The notes beneath the pieces are model-generated. The model saw nothing but the letters and a program-made list of their open reading frames with translations, had not been told where the DNA came from and made no database searches. From CBDDEC01 sp965198045 (GTDB lineage: Bacteria > Chloroflexota > Dehalococcoidia > UBA2979), in the NCBI GenBank assembly GCA_965198045.1, contig CBDAOL010000010.1, forward strand, positions 310,001 through 374,000: a stretch of 64,000 bases of DNA, in the 5' to 3' direction. Position numbers and translations under genes: made by a program. Positions within the stretch are counted from its first letter, which is position 1. Each line of letters begins with the position of its first letter. This document shows, one piece after another, positions 17,144-25,968 of this stretch.

Positions 17144-18646
17144 CTAGATCAGCGCGCGCGTGCCGTGGCGTCGCGCCAGGGTCCCCGGCCGTCTCGCCTC
17201 GAGCGTGTCGATCGCGCGTCGGAGCCGTCGTGCCACGTCGTGGGCGTGCTCCTCGTCGAGGCTCCCGAGCGCCAGCCGGAAGTGCCGGTCAGCCTGGCCG
17301 TCGGCGGAGAGCGCGTCGCCCGTCGCGAAGGACAGACTCTGTTCGTGCGCCGCTGCCAGGAGTTCGCGTGCCGTGTGCCCGGTCCGTAGCTCGCACCAGA
17401 GACTCATACCGCCCGCGGGCGCTTCGGAGCGCGCGAGGGGGCCGCAGGCCTCCTCCAACGCCTCGCGCATCCAGCGTGCACGGTCGCGAAGCAGCGGACG
17501 GGCCTCGGCGATCTGGTCGTCGAGGAGGCCCGAGCGGATCACGCGCTCGGCGATGTGCTGGGCGAACGTCGAGGTGTTCACGTCAGTCGCCGACTTCAAC
17601 TCCGCGATGCGCTCGATCACCGGACGCGGACCCAGCACCCAGCCCACGCGCAGGCCGCCGCCAAACACCTTCGACAGGCTGTTCAGCTCGATCACGTGCT
17701 CCGAGCCCTCGAACTCCGCGAGCGAGCGCGGACGTTCGCCGGGGGCGAAGGCCAGGTCGCCGAAGACATCGTCCGCGAGCACCGCGACGCCGTAGCGCCG
17801 CGTGATGGCCAGCAGCTGGCGCTTCGCATCGTCGGGCTGGAGCGCGCCCGTCGGGTTGTTGAAGTTCGGCACCGTGACCAGCAGCTTGACCGCCTGGCGG
17901 CGAAACAGCTGCTCGAGAAGGTCGAGCCGCAGACCGTCAGTACCGACGGGGACGCCAACCACCTGCGCCCCGGTCGCGCTCAGCGACGCGACCGCGCACG
18001 GGAAGGTGGGCGTCTCGATCGCAATCACGTCGGCGGGCGCCACCAGGGCTTGCAGCAGCAGGGACAGCCCCTGCGTCGCCCCGCTCGTCACTGCGACGGT
18101 GCGCTGAGGATCGACGGCCAGCGCGGCGGGACTCCGCTCGAGGATCGCCTGCCGCAGCGAGGGCAGGCCCTCCGTGTCTGTGTATGCCAGCAGCTCGCCG
18201 CGCAGCGTCGTGATCGCCTCGTCGGTCAGCGCACGGAAGCGCTCGAGCGGGAACAGCTCGACCGGCGCGGCCACCTCGTCGAGCGAGATCTGGTTCTCGG
18301 CCGTGTTGGCGAGCAGCTCCCGCACCGCCGAGGAGCCGGCGGATCCTCGCTGTGTGAACATCGAACACCAAAACAGCGGGGCGCTGACGTCGACCTCGTC
18401 GATCGGCGTCGAGCGCACAATGGTGCCGACGCCGACATGCCGCAGCACGAGGCCATCCGCCGCCAGCTCCTCGTAGGCCCGCACGACCGTGTTGCGACTG
18501 ACGCCGAGTTCCGCCGCGAGCGTGCGCTCCGCAGGCAGCCGCTCGCCGTCGTCCACCTCGCCGTTGGCGATGGCCTCACGTGCCCAGTTGACGATCTGGC
18601 GATAGGCCGGAGCGGCGCGAGTACGGTCGATCGGCGGAGTGGTCAT
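17144..18646 (-). CDS. MocR-type GntR/aminotransferase fusion regulator
   Basis: PLP-binding transcription regulator of 500 aa. Residues about 1-75 form a GntR winged helix (LPAERTLAAELGVSRNTVVRAYEELAADG). The rest is a class I aminotransferase-fold domain with the PLP lysine in NSLSKVFGGGLRVGW and NFNNPTGALQPD before it. ATG 18646 (MTTPPIDRTRAAPAYRQ) is chosen over the longer open frame because GntR domains begin there. MocR proteins often regulate adjacent divergent genes, but here the neighbour upstream is on the same strand, so the target is unclear. Confidence 0.92.
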   Translation of the reverse strand: MTTPPIDRTRAAPAYRQIVNWAREAIANGEVDDGERLPAERTLAAELGVSRNTVVRAYEELAADGLVLRHVGVGTIVRSTPIDEVDVSAPLFWCSMFTQRGSAGSSAVRELLANTAENQISLDEVAAPVELFPLERFRALTDEAITTLRGELLAYTDTEGLPSLRQAILERSPAALAVDPQRTVAVTSGATQGLSLLLQALVAPADVIAIETPTFPCAVASLSATGAQVVGVPVGTDGLRLDLLEQLFRRQAVKLLVTVPNFNNPTGALQPDDAKRQLLAITRRYGVAVLADDVFGDLAFAPGERPRSLAEFEGSEHVIELNSLSKVFGGGLRVGWVLGPRPVIERIAELKSATDVNTSTFAQHIAERVIRSGLLDDQIAEARPLLRDRARWMREALEEACGPLARSEAPAGGMSLWCELRTGHTARELLAAAHEQSLSFATGDALSADGQADRHFRLALGSLDEEHAHDVARRLRRAIDTLEARRPGTLARRHGTRALI

Positions 18647-18898
18647 CGGACGAGTCCAATCGGGAACAATGGACCTATCAGTTGCCGTCATCCGGGCTTG
18701 TCTGTGGGAGTTATACTGATATCGAGCAGATCCAACAAGCACCAATCGAGGGATTTGGAGGCGCCAATCGAGGTCCTTGTGTTGCCTCGATCACAGGATC
18801 TTCGATACGGGAATCCGGCGCTATCCGTCGGGCGACAGCAATGCAGAGAGCACAGCAATCAGAGAGTTACGGGGGGGGGGGGTTCGTGAGAGGCGGAG
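18647..18898. promoter_or_regulatory. MocR upstream region with direct repeats
   Basis: About 250 bp without a gene, less GC-rich than its surroundings. CAATCGAGG occurs twice about 20 bp apart (near 18743 and 18763), the kind of direct repeat MocR dimers bind. It also holds the G12 tract listed separately. I see no further gene. Confidence 0.4.
18871..18882. repeat. homopolymer tract of 12 G
   Basis: Twelve consecutive G residues lie between the SDR stop (18899) and the MocR start (18646). The length is prone to slippage in vivo and to miscalling in sequencing. Confidence 0.95.
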
Positions 18899-19711
18899 CT
18901 AGTGCTCCATCACCGACCCGCCGTTGATGTTGATCGACTGCCCGTGGATCCAGGCAGCTGCCGAGGTGCAGAGGTAGGCGATGAAGTCGCCGACTTCCTC
19001 GTCGGTGCCCCAGCGTGACACGGCCTCGGCGCGGCTCTCGCGCAGCGTGTAGTCGCCCGGCCGCACCGAGTCCATTCGCGAAGTGTCGACCGCGCCCGGG
19101 CAGACGCAGTTCACGTTCACGCCGTGCGGTCCCAGCTCCCGCGCCAGCGATTGCGTCATGCCCACCATCGCGAAGTTGGCCGCGTTGTACGCCAGCGTGT
19201 TCGCGCTCCCGCGCTTTCCGGCGGTCGAGGCGACGTTGACGATGGCGCCACCGTCACCGCGCTCGATCAGGTGCGCCGCCACCGCGCGTGTGATCAGGTA
19301 GCTCCCGCGCACCTTCACGTCGAGCACGAGGTCGAACAGCTCCGGCGTCAGCTCGACGATCGGGGTGCGGTCCTCACCGCGGGAGGCTGCGGCGTTATTG
19401 ACGAGGATATCGATGCGCCCGAACTCCTCCAGGGCGCGTGCGACGGCGGCGTTCACCGCCGTCTCGTCGCGCACATCGAACGCGAGCGCAAGCGCCTCCA
19501 CGCCGTGCGCGCGCACCTCCTCGGCGGTGCTCTCGATGTCGCGCCAACCTGCCGCCTGCTCGTCAGGCGGGAACGTCGAGGGGTCGCGCCCGGTGCCGGT
19601 GACCACGACATCCGCGCCCAGCTCCGCCAACGCCACCGCTGCGGCGCGGCCGATGCCGCGCAGACGGCCTGCACCCGTCACGATCGCGACCTGTCCGTCC
19701 AGCTCACCCAT
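18899..19711 (-). CDS. SDR family oxidoreductase with substituted catalytic Lys
   Basis: Rossmann-fold protein of about 270 aa. The cofactor motif is TGAGRLRGIGRAAA near the N-terminus, NNAA is near residue 100, VNVAST carries the catalytic Ser, and AYNAANFAMVGMTQSLAREL has the catalytic Tyr but Asn in place of the YxxxK Lys. The tail HGQSININGG is typical of classical SDRs. ATG 19711 is preferred because GAGGGG lies at a proper distance; ATG 19720 is in frame. The Lys loss would normally impair catalysis, so the function may be altered. Confidence 0.85.
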   Translation of the reverse strand: MGELDGQVAIVTGAGRLRGIGRAAAVALAELGADVVVTGTGRDPSTFPPDEQAAGWRDIESTAEEVRAHGVEALALAFDVRDETAVNAAVARALEEFGRIDILVNNAAASRGEDRTPIVELTPELFDLVLDVKVRGSYLITRAVAAHLIERGDGGAIVNVASTAGKRGSANTLAYNAANFAMVGMTQSLARELGPHGVNVNCVCPGAVDTSRMDSVRPGDYTLRESRAEAVSRWGTDEEVGDFIAYLCTSAAAWIHGQSININGGSVMEH

Positions 19712-19877
19712 CGTCCTCATCCCCTCGTGCGTTCGTAGCGTCGAGGCGGCGAGTATGCACGATCCGCAGGCGGGGAACGCTCTGCTAGGCTCGCCGCGTC
19801 GAGGGTGCGTCGACAGGTTTCGTCGCACCGCTGCATGGCTCAACGGTCAGCGCTCTCGGCCACAGGAGGAGATAGCA

Positions 19878-20300
19878 ATGGCTCACCGCGTCCTCGGCCT
19901 CGCGAAGATCAACCTGCGGGTGCTGGACCTGCCCGGCACGATCGACCGCTTCGGCGACCTGCTCGGCGCGGAGCCGCTGCACGACCGCGGCTCGGACACG
20001 ATCGGCGCCTTCAACGGGGCCACGATGCGCGTCGGCGCTGATCTCGTCCTCGACGTGGTCGCGCCGAACGACCCCGCCGGCGAGCTGGCGCGCAGCATCG
20101 AGCGCCGCGGCGAGGGCATCGACTCGATCGCGCTGCTGATCGAGAACCTCGATGACACAGCCGCGCACCTGGCGACCCTCGACGTCGAGCTCGTGAACCG
20201 CACCGAGTACCACGGCACCCGCATCGCCTTCATCCACCCGAAACAGGCCAGCGGCGTGCTGATCGAGCTGATCGAGCGGCGATCCGAGGGCTCGGACTAG
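19878..20300 (+). CDS. VOC/glyoxalase superfamily protein
   Basis: Small metal-dependent fold of 140 aa with two betaalphabetabetabeta halves: KINLRVLDLPGTIDRFGDLLG opens the first and IDSIALLIENLDDTAAHL the second. HPKQASGVLIELIE at the end is like methylmalonyl-CoA epimerase, where the final Glu is a metal ligand. The ATG has AGGAGGA seven bases upstream. In a region rich in CoA chemistry, an epimerase or lactoylglutathione-lyase-like role is plausible but not proved. The stop overlaps the convergent reductase stop. Confidence 0.85.
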   Translation: MAHRVLGLAKINLRVLDLPGTIDRFGDLLGAEPLHDRGSDTIGAFNGATMRVGADLVLDVVAPNDPAGELARSIERRGEGIDSIALLIENLDDTAAHLATLDVELVNRTEYHGTRIAFIHPKQASGVLIELIERRSEGSD

Positions 20301-21292
20301 CCTCGAGGTTCCCGCACTACGCGGTCGAGCGCCCGTGCGCGCTCCTCGATCGCTTCGAGGCTGGTGCTGCCCGGCGCAGCGCCGCCCGCCACCGCCTCGA
20401 CAAGGAGTTGCTGCACCGCGCGGTTGTAGGGCGTGGGTACGCCATGCTGCGCGCCGAGCAACACGATCTCGCCGTTGAGGTGATCGACCTCGACGGAGCC
20501 GGTGCCGCGCACCAGCCCCTGCCACGTCGAGCCGCCGACGCGCGGTGCACCCTCGATCTGGCCGACCGTGTAGTGCGGACGCGCCGCGGCCACGAGCTCC
20601 TCGAGCGGCATGTAGTCGATGCCGGCGGCCTCGTAGCAGGCAAGGGCCTCGGCACGGAGCGCGCGGTGGATCCCACCGGCGTCACGCGTTTCCGCCAGCG
20701 CCTGCACCGCGTTGCCGAGGTTCATCAGCAGCTTCGCGTACTTCTTCCGCATCACCGCGGCGTCCGCCGCCGCCGCGAAGTTCGCCGTCTCGAGGTGGGC
20801 GCAGAGTTCCTCGACGGTCGCGTCGAGGCCGCGCGGATAGCACCCCGCGTCGAGCACGCCCGAGCGCGGGATGCCGTGCAGCAGGACCTCGCCGGGTGTC
20901 AGGAACGTCGCGGGGAAGTTGAGGAGCATTCCATAGACACGCTCGAATCGCCGCGCCGCTATTCGCTCGTTCTCGACGCCGTTCTGGGCGCAGACGACGG
21001 GCACGCCCGGCCCGGCCGTGGCGAGCAGCTGGTCGAGCGCCGCAGCCGTGTCCTGGCTCTTCACCGTCAGCAGCACGACCTCGTCGCCGCGCCACGCCAC
21101 CTCCGAGTGGTCGCCGACCGCCGTCACCTCGAGCGTCACATCCTGCTCCGGCGTGCGCAGGCGCAGGCCCCTCCGTTGCATACGTTCGAGGTGCGCGCCG
21201 CGCGCGATCAGTGTGACGTCGGAGCCCGCCAGCACGAGCCGCGCGCCGATGCCGCCGCCGATGCCGCCTGCGCCGAGGATGACGTGATGCAC
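20297..21292 (-). CDS. ketopantoate reductase family (PanE/ApbA) protein
   Basis: NADPH-dependent 2-oxoacid reductase fold, 331 aa. The N-terminus HHVILGAGGIGGGIGARLVLAG is the PanE nucleotide-binding motif, VLLTVKSQDTAAALDQL is the conserved Lys-containing block, and VVCAQNGVENE carries the family Asn-Gly. The C-terminal helical half (RVGGSTWQGLVRGTGSVEVDHLNGEI) contains the substrate-side Ser/Asp/Asn pattern. It may make pantoate for CoA, but in this catabolic neighbourhood it could reduce another 2-oxo acid, so no panE symbol is given. Confidence 0.9.
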   Translation of the reverse strand: MHHVILGAGGIGGGIGARLVLAGSDVTLIARGAHLERMQRRGLRLRTPEQDVTLEVTAVGDHSEVAWRGDEVVLLTVKSQDTAAALDQLLATAGPGVPVVCAQNGVENERIAARRFERVYGMLLNFPATFLTPGEVLLHGIPRSGVLDAGCYPRGLDATVEELCAHLETANFAAAADAAVMRKKYAKLLMNLGNAVQALAETRDAGGIHRALRAEALACYEAAGIDYMPLEELVAAARPHYTVGQIEGAPRVGGSTWQGLVRGTGSVEVDHLNGEIVLLGAQHGVPTPYNRAVQQLLVEAVAGGAAPGSTSLEAIEERARALDRVVREPRG

Positions 21293-21336
21293 GCGAAGTC
21301 CGTTCTAGCCGTCGGCGGCTGACGCTGCGGCCGAGG

Positions 21337-23793
21337 CTACGACAGCGCGCCCGCGGCTGCCGCCTCGACGATCGTCGCGTCGTCGAGATGGAGCAGCTCG
21401 CGGAGAACGTACGCCGTGTGCTCGCCGAGGACCGGCGCCGGCCCGTGCAGCGAGCGTTGCTTGGCCGAGAAGCGGGTGACCAGCCCGTCGTAGGGCGTCG
21501 GGCCCATCTCGGCATGGTCCAGCGTCACGAAGAAGCCACGCTCGGCGATCTGCGGGTCCTCGTAGAGGTCGGTCGGGAACTGGCAGACGGCCGCCGGCAC
21601 GCCGGAGGCCAACAGCTCCGCCTCCGCCTCGTACGGCTCGCGGTCCGCGCACCACGTGGTTAACGCGGCGTCGATCGCCGACTCGTGCGCACGCCGACCC
21701 TCGAGGTCGAGCGCAGCGAGGTCGCCGAGGGCGCCGAGGCCGTCGAGGGTCGCAGCGAGCGCCTGCCACTGCCCGTTGGTTTCGCAGCTGATGGCGACGT
21801 AGCGCTGTATGCCGCGCGTCGCGTAAACGCCGTGCGGACACTCGGTCAGCGAGTCGAGGCCGTGCCTCGACGGGACGCGACCGTTGACGGTGTAGTCGAG
21901 CATCAGCGGCTCGATGAAGCGGATGCCGGTCTCGACCTGCGCGAGGTCGATGTGCTGCCCGAGGCCGGTGCGGCGGCGCTCGAAGATGGCGGCCGCGAGC
22001 GCCGCGACGCAGAAGTGCGGTGCGATCATGTCGGTGTACGCGCCCCAGGTGCCGGAGGGCGGCCGGTCCGGCCAGCCCGTGAGCCCATGCAGCCCGGCCA
22101 GAGCCGCACCCTGCTGACCGAAGCCGGCGAACGTGCGGTACGGCCCGGTCTGCCCGAGCAGGCAGGTCGAGAACCAGATCAGGTCGGGGCGTTTGGCCCG
22201 GATCGCCTCCTGGTCGAGCCTGAGGCGTGCCATGGTGCCCGGCGTGAAACTCTCCGTCACGACGTCGGCCCAGTCGATCAGTTTGCGGGCGATCGCCAAC
22301 CCCTCGGGCGTCGCCAGGTTCGTGGCCAGCCCGAGCTTCGAGGAGTTGTAGTCGGCGAAGAACTGGCCGCGGTCGAGACCCGGGATGCCGTCCTTGGCCG
22401 GCTGTGTCAGGCGCAAGATGTCTGGACGCGTCGCGCTCTCGAGGTGCACCACCGTCGCGCCGTGGTCGCCCAGTGCCTTCGCGCTGATCGGCCCCACGCC
22501 GATCCAGCTGAAGTCCGCCACCTTGATGTCGGCGAACGCCTCGCCGAGCCGGTCGTCCGATGGCGTTCCGATGGGCAACGGCGCCTTGCGGCGCGTTCCG
22601 TCGAGGATCCCGCGTGCCTCGTCGAGCTTCGGCGCCGCACGCGGCTCCACGAGCGGCGTGCGTGACATGACGGCGAAGTGCCCGGGATGGTCGCGGCCCG
22701 CCACTTCGCTCCAGTACCCGCGCTCGCGCAACTGCCGGTCGTTCCACAGATCTTCGGCCGTCCGCACGCCCGCGACCTGCAGGGTGTGCTCGGCGGCGAA
22801 GGCCATGATCTCGGCCTTGGTGCGCGCCGCAAAGAACGCGGCGATCGCCTCCATGGCGCGCGGGAGCGTCTCCGCAGGCACGAGGAAGCCTTCCGCGCCG
22901 ACGAGTCCGCCTGACCAGTCGAGGGCCGCCAGCTCATCGTCGAGCACGCCCGCCTCGCGTTGCTCCGCCATCACGAAGGCAACGACGCGCTGCCCGTACT
23001 TGCCCGCTCCGACGCGGGCGAGCACCCAGCCGTCGTCGAGAGTCTCGAAGCGGTTGCGCCCGATCGGCACCGGCGTCTCAGCGACCTCGTCGCGCGCCTC
23101 GCACGTGTTCGGCGGGTTGCCGCCGACGTTCGGCGGATAGCCCGTCGAGTTCAGCAGCGTCCAGACGATCGCCTCCTGCATCGAGGTGTCGAGGTGCTGG
23201 CCGAGGCCGGAGAGCGCCCGTTCGCTGAGCGCGATGATGCTGTCGGCGGCCGCCCGCGCCGAGGCGTGGAACGCCGCCTGCGGGTAGCCGACGGGGATCG
23301 GCGGGCGGTCGCCGTCACCCTGGAGCACGACGAGCCCCCCGGCCGCCTCGATGGTCAGCTCCGTCGCTGGCCAGTCGGCCTTCGGCCCGTGCTGCCCGAA
23401 CGGCGCGATCGAGGTGTAGACGAGCTGCGGATTGACCGCGCGGAGCTCTGCTTCGCCCAGACCCCACGTCGCCATCTGTCCTGGAGCGAACGATTCGATG
23501 AGGATGTCCGTGTCGCGCACTGCCTCCCGCAGCCGATCGCGTCCCTCGGAGGTCGCGAGGTCGAGCACGAGGCTGCGCTTGCCGATGCCCATCGCCGCCC
23601 AGTACAGCGACTCGCCCTGCTGCGGCCCCGTGCGTTCGTCGAAGGGCGGCCGGCTGCGGCCCGACGCGCCCTCGGGCGGCTCGATCTTGACCACTTCCGC
23701 GCCGAGGTCGGCGAGGATGCGCCCCGCCATCTCCGCCCGCTCCGTCGCGAGGTCGAGCACGCGCACACCTTCGAGCGCCCCGCCCGCCATCAC
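21337..23793 (-). CDS. tandem-domain CaiB/BaiF CoA-transferase (two family III domains)
   Basis: 818-residue protein made of two class III CoA-transferase domains, roughly residues 5-395 and 410-810, each beginning with the family start (GVRVLDLATERAEMAG; IKVADFSWIGVGPISAKALG). At the position of the catalytic Asp the first half has Glu (ATELTIEAAGG) and the second has Gln (GFGQQGAALAGLHG), so both differ from the canonical residue. Such fused forms occur in high-GC lineages. It lies 44 bp upstream of the PanE-like gene and just downstream of an LLM oxidoreductase on the same strand, suggesting one transcription unit. Confidence 0.9.
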   Translation of the reverse strand: MMAGGALEGVRVLDLATERAEMAGRILADLGAEVVKIEPPEGASGRSRPPFDERTGPQQGESLYWAAMGIGKRSLVLDLATSEGRDRLREAVRDTDILIESFAPGQMATWGLGEAELRAVNPQLVYTSIAPFGQHGPKADWPATELTIEAAGGLVVLQGDGDRPPIPVGYPQAAFHASARAAADSIIALSERALSGLGQHLDTSMQEAIVWTLLNSTGYPPNVGGNPPNTCEARDEVAETPVPIGRNRFETLDDGWVLARVGAGKYGQRVVAFVMAEQREAGVLDDELAALDWSGGLVGAEGFLVPAETLPRAMEAIAAFFAARTKAEIMAFAAEHTLQVAGVRTAEDLWNDRQLRERGYWSEVAGRDHPGHFAVMSRTPLVEPRAAPKLDEARGILDGTRRKAPLPIGTPSDDRLGEAFADIKVADFSWIGVGPISAKALGDHGATVVHLESATRPDILRLTQPAKDGIPGLDRGQFFADYNSSKLGLATNLATPEGLAIARKLIDWADVVTESFTPGTMARLRLDQEAIRAKRPDLIWFSTCLLGQTGPYRTFAGFGQQGAALAGLHGLTGWPDRPPSGTWGAYTDMIAPHFCVAALAAAIFERRRTGLGQHIDLAQVETGIRFIEPLMLDYTVNGRVPSRHGLDSLTECPHGVYATRGIQRYVAISCETNGQWQALAATLDGLGALGDLAALDLEGRRAHESAIDAALTTWCADREPYEAEAELLASGVPAAVCQFPTDLYEDPQIAERGFFVTLDHAEMGPTPYDGLVTRFSAKQRSLHGPAPVLGEHTAYVLRELLHLDDATIVEAAAAGALS

Positions 23794-23838
23794 GCGCCCG
23801 GCCGGTCGCTGGTCGAGGTGGTTCCCCGGCGTCCCACG

Positions 23839-24885
23839 TCAGTCGTTCGGGCGAAGGTCAGCGATGTCGGCCATCAGCTCGAGGGTCTCGGGTTGCGCAC
23901 TGTTGATCGTCAGGCCCGTCACGCCGCTGTCGCGCCACTGCGGCCAGCGCTCCTTGATGCGGGCGACCGGGCCGACCAGCGAGCCCTCGTCCAGGTACTC
24001 GTCGGGTACCTCCTCGAGTGCCTCGGCCTTGCGACCAGCGAGGTAGAGCTCCTGGATGCGCTCGGCGGCCTCGCCGTAGCCGCGTTTGATCATCTGGTTT
24101 TTGTGGAAGTTCACGTCGCGATGGCCCATGCCGCCGACGTAGAGCGCGACGCCAGCCTTCTGCCGGCGCAGCGCCGAGGCGATGTCGTCCGTCACCGTGA
24201 CCGAGACGCCCGCCTGGATCTCGAAGTCCTGCATTGACTTGCCGCCGCCCGCGCGCTCGAAGCCCTCCTCGATCCAGGCCATGTATTCGGGCATGCGCCG
24301 AGGGATGAAGCCCAACGGCAGGATGCCGTCGCCGTACTGCGCGGCGAGGCGGACGTTCGACTCACTGCCGCTGCCGAGCCAGATCGGAAGGTCGGGGTTG
24401 GTGTGCAAGATCGACTTGAGCGGCTTGCCGATGCCCAGCGAGCGGTCGCCGTGGAACGGCAGCTGGTACTCCGGTCCGTCGTGCGTCACCGGCTCTTCCC
24501 GGGCGAAGACCTTCTTCATGATCTGCATGTAGTCGCGCAGCTTGTAGTACGGCTTGCCCCACGGCTGGCCGTACCAGCCCTCGACGACCTGCGGTCCCGA
24601 GACGCCGAGGCCGGCAATCACACGACCGCCACCCGCTAACGCGTCGACGGTCTGCACCTCCATCGCCGTCGCCGCTGGTGTGCGCGCCGCGACCTGGATG
24701 ATCCCCGTGCCCAGGCGAATCTTCGAGATCAGCGCCGCGATGTAGGCGAGCGGCGTGATCGCGTCAGAGCCGTACGCCTCGGCGGTCCACACTGAGTCGT
24801 AGCCGAGCCGCTCCGCCTGCAGGATCCTGCCGATCGGTATCGACATCTGCGGGCCGGAGTATCCAACCGAGATCCCGAGCTTCAT
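23839..24885 (-). CDS. LLM-class flavin/F420-dependent oxidoreductase
   Basis: Luciferase-like TIM barrel, 348 aa. The start MKLGISVGYSGPQMSIPIGR and GYDSVWTAEAYGSDAITPLA match F420-dependent members (methylene-H4MPT reductase-like group), followed by RLGTGIIQVAARTPAATAM and GLGVSGPQVVEGWYGQPW. F420 rather than FMN as cofactor is inference from these motifs. It probably oxidises or reduces a small substrate in the adjacent CoA-based pathway. Preceded by GGGGGAAGCG. Confidence 0.9.
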   Translation of the reverse strand: MKLGISVGYSGPQMSIPIGRILQAERLGYDSVWTAEAYGSDAITPLAYIAALISKIRLGTGIIQVAARTPAATAMEVQTVDALAGGGRVIAGLGVSGPQVVEGWYGQPWGKPYYKLRDYMQIMKKVFAREEPVTHDGPEYQLPFHGDRSLGIGKPLKSILHTNPDLPIWLGSGSESNVRLAAQYGDGILPLGFIPRRMPEYMAWIEEGFERAGGGKSMQDFEIQAGVSVTVTDDIASALRRQKAGVALYVGGMGHRDVNFHKNQMIKRGYGEAAERIQELYLAGRKAEALEEVPDEYLDEGSLVGPVARIKERWPQWRDSGVTGLTINSAQPETLELMADIADLRPND

Positions 24886-24942
24886 CGTCGCTTCCCCCCT
24901 TCGAGGTGTCGCCAGCGCTTCACATGGAGCCCTGTCAGCGGG

Positions 24943-25968
24943 CTACTCGCGGAAGTGCGGCGCGACCTCGGATGCAAACATGGTCATCGACTGGCGCACC
25001 AACTCTGGGTCCATCGAGCCGACCTGGAACACGCAGTTCAGCTGGTCGATGTCCGCAACGCTGGCATACGCCTCCAGCTTGCGAGCCACGATATCCGGGT
25101 TGCCCGATAGCGTCCGCTCCTCGAACACCTCTTCAAGGCTCGCCTCCCCCTCGAAGGGGAGCGGGGCGGAGACACCAGAGACGACCTGCTCGGTGCCGCT
25201 GCGCAGCGCGGTGGCCTGGCGCGTCTGGTACAGGAAGTGCTCGGCCTGCGCCGCCGCCTCCTCGTCCGTCGGCGCGACGCAGATCTGCGCCTGCACGCCC
25301 AGAACCCGGGGCGCATCGGGGTACTTCGTCAGCGCATCCTGGTAGGCGTTCCAGGCCTCCTCCAGCGTGGCGAGCGGTCGCCCGGAGTTCGTCGTGAACG
25401 CATTGAGCCCCAGCCGCGCCGCCAGGTCGAACGACTCCGGCGTGTGCGCCGCCAGCCAGATCGGCGGGCGCGGCTGCTGCAGCGGCGCCGGAAGCACGGT
25501 CGTCTCCGGAATCTCGAATTGCTCGCTCGACCACTCGAACGCCTCGCCAGTGAGGGCGCGCAGCAGGATCTCGAGCGACTCGTCGGTCCGCGCCCGTGCC
25601 TGATCGAAGGTGAGGCCGAAGCGGCGGAACTCGAACGGCTGGTAGCCACGCGCGACACCGACCTCGAGCCGCCCGCCCGTCAGGTGGTCGGTCAGCGCAA
25701 TGTCCTCGGCGACGCGCAGCGGGTGCCAGAACGGCAACACGAGGACCGCCGTGCCGATGCGCACCCGCTCGGTGATCGCCGCGGCACGCGTCGCCAGCAG
25801 CAGCGGGTTCGGGATGTAGCCATAGTTCAAAAAGTGGTGTTCGGCGAACCACACCGAGTCGTATCCGAGCTCCTCTGCCAGCACGATGTACTCCTCGAGG
25901 CGCGCAAACACCGCCGAGGGATCCTCACGCGCCGGCGAGCCGGAGAGAAAGAACGCTCCGAAGTTCAC
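24943..25968 (-). CDS. LLM-class flavin-dependent oxidoreductase
   Basis: Luciferase-like monooxygenase-type protein, 341 aa. LGYDSVWFAEHHFLNYGYIPNP (split at about residues 40-60) is typical of the bacterial luciferase alpha-like group with an EHHF motif, and IGTAVLVLPFWHPLRVAED and EVGVARGYQPFEF follow. GTG 25968 is chosen because it overlaps the SDR stop (GTGA at 25965-25968); the same frame stays open further upstream but inside the SDR. Expected to use FMNH2 or F420H2. Co-transcribed with the SDR at 25965. Confidence 0.9.
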   Translation of the reverse strand: MNFGAFFLSGSPAREDPSAVFARLEEYIVLAEELGYDSVWFAEHHFLNYGYIPNPLLLATRAAAITERVRIGTAVLVLPFWHPLRVAEDIALTDHLTGGRLEVGVARGYQPFEFRRFGLTFDQARARTDESLEILLRALTGEAFEWSSEQFEIPETTVLPAPLQQPRPPIWLAAHTPESFDLAARLGLNAFTTNSGRPLATLEEAWNAYQDALTKYPDAPRVLGVQAQICVAPTDEEAAAQAEHFLYQTRQATALRSGTEQVVSGVSAPLPFEGEASLEEVFEERTLSGNPDIVARKLEAYASVADIDQLNCVFQVGSMDPELVRQSMTMFASEVAPHFRE

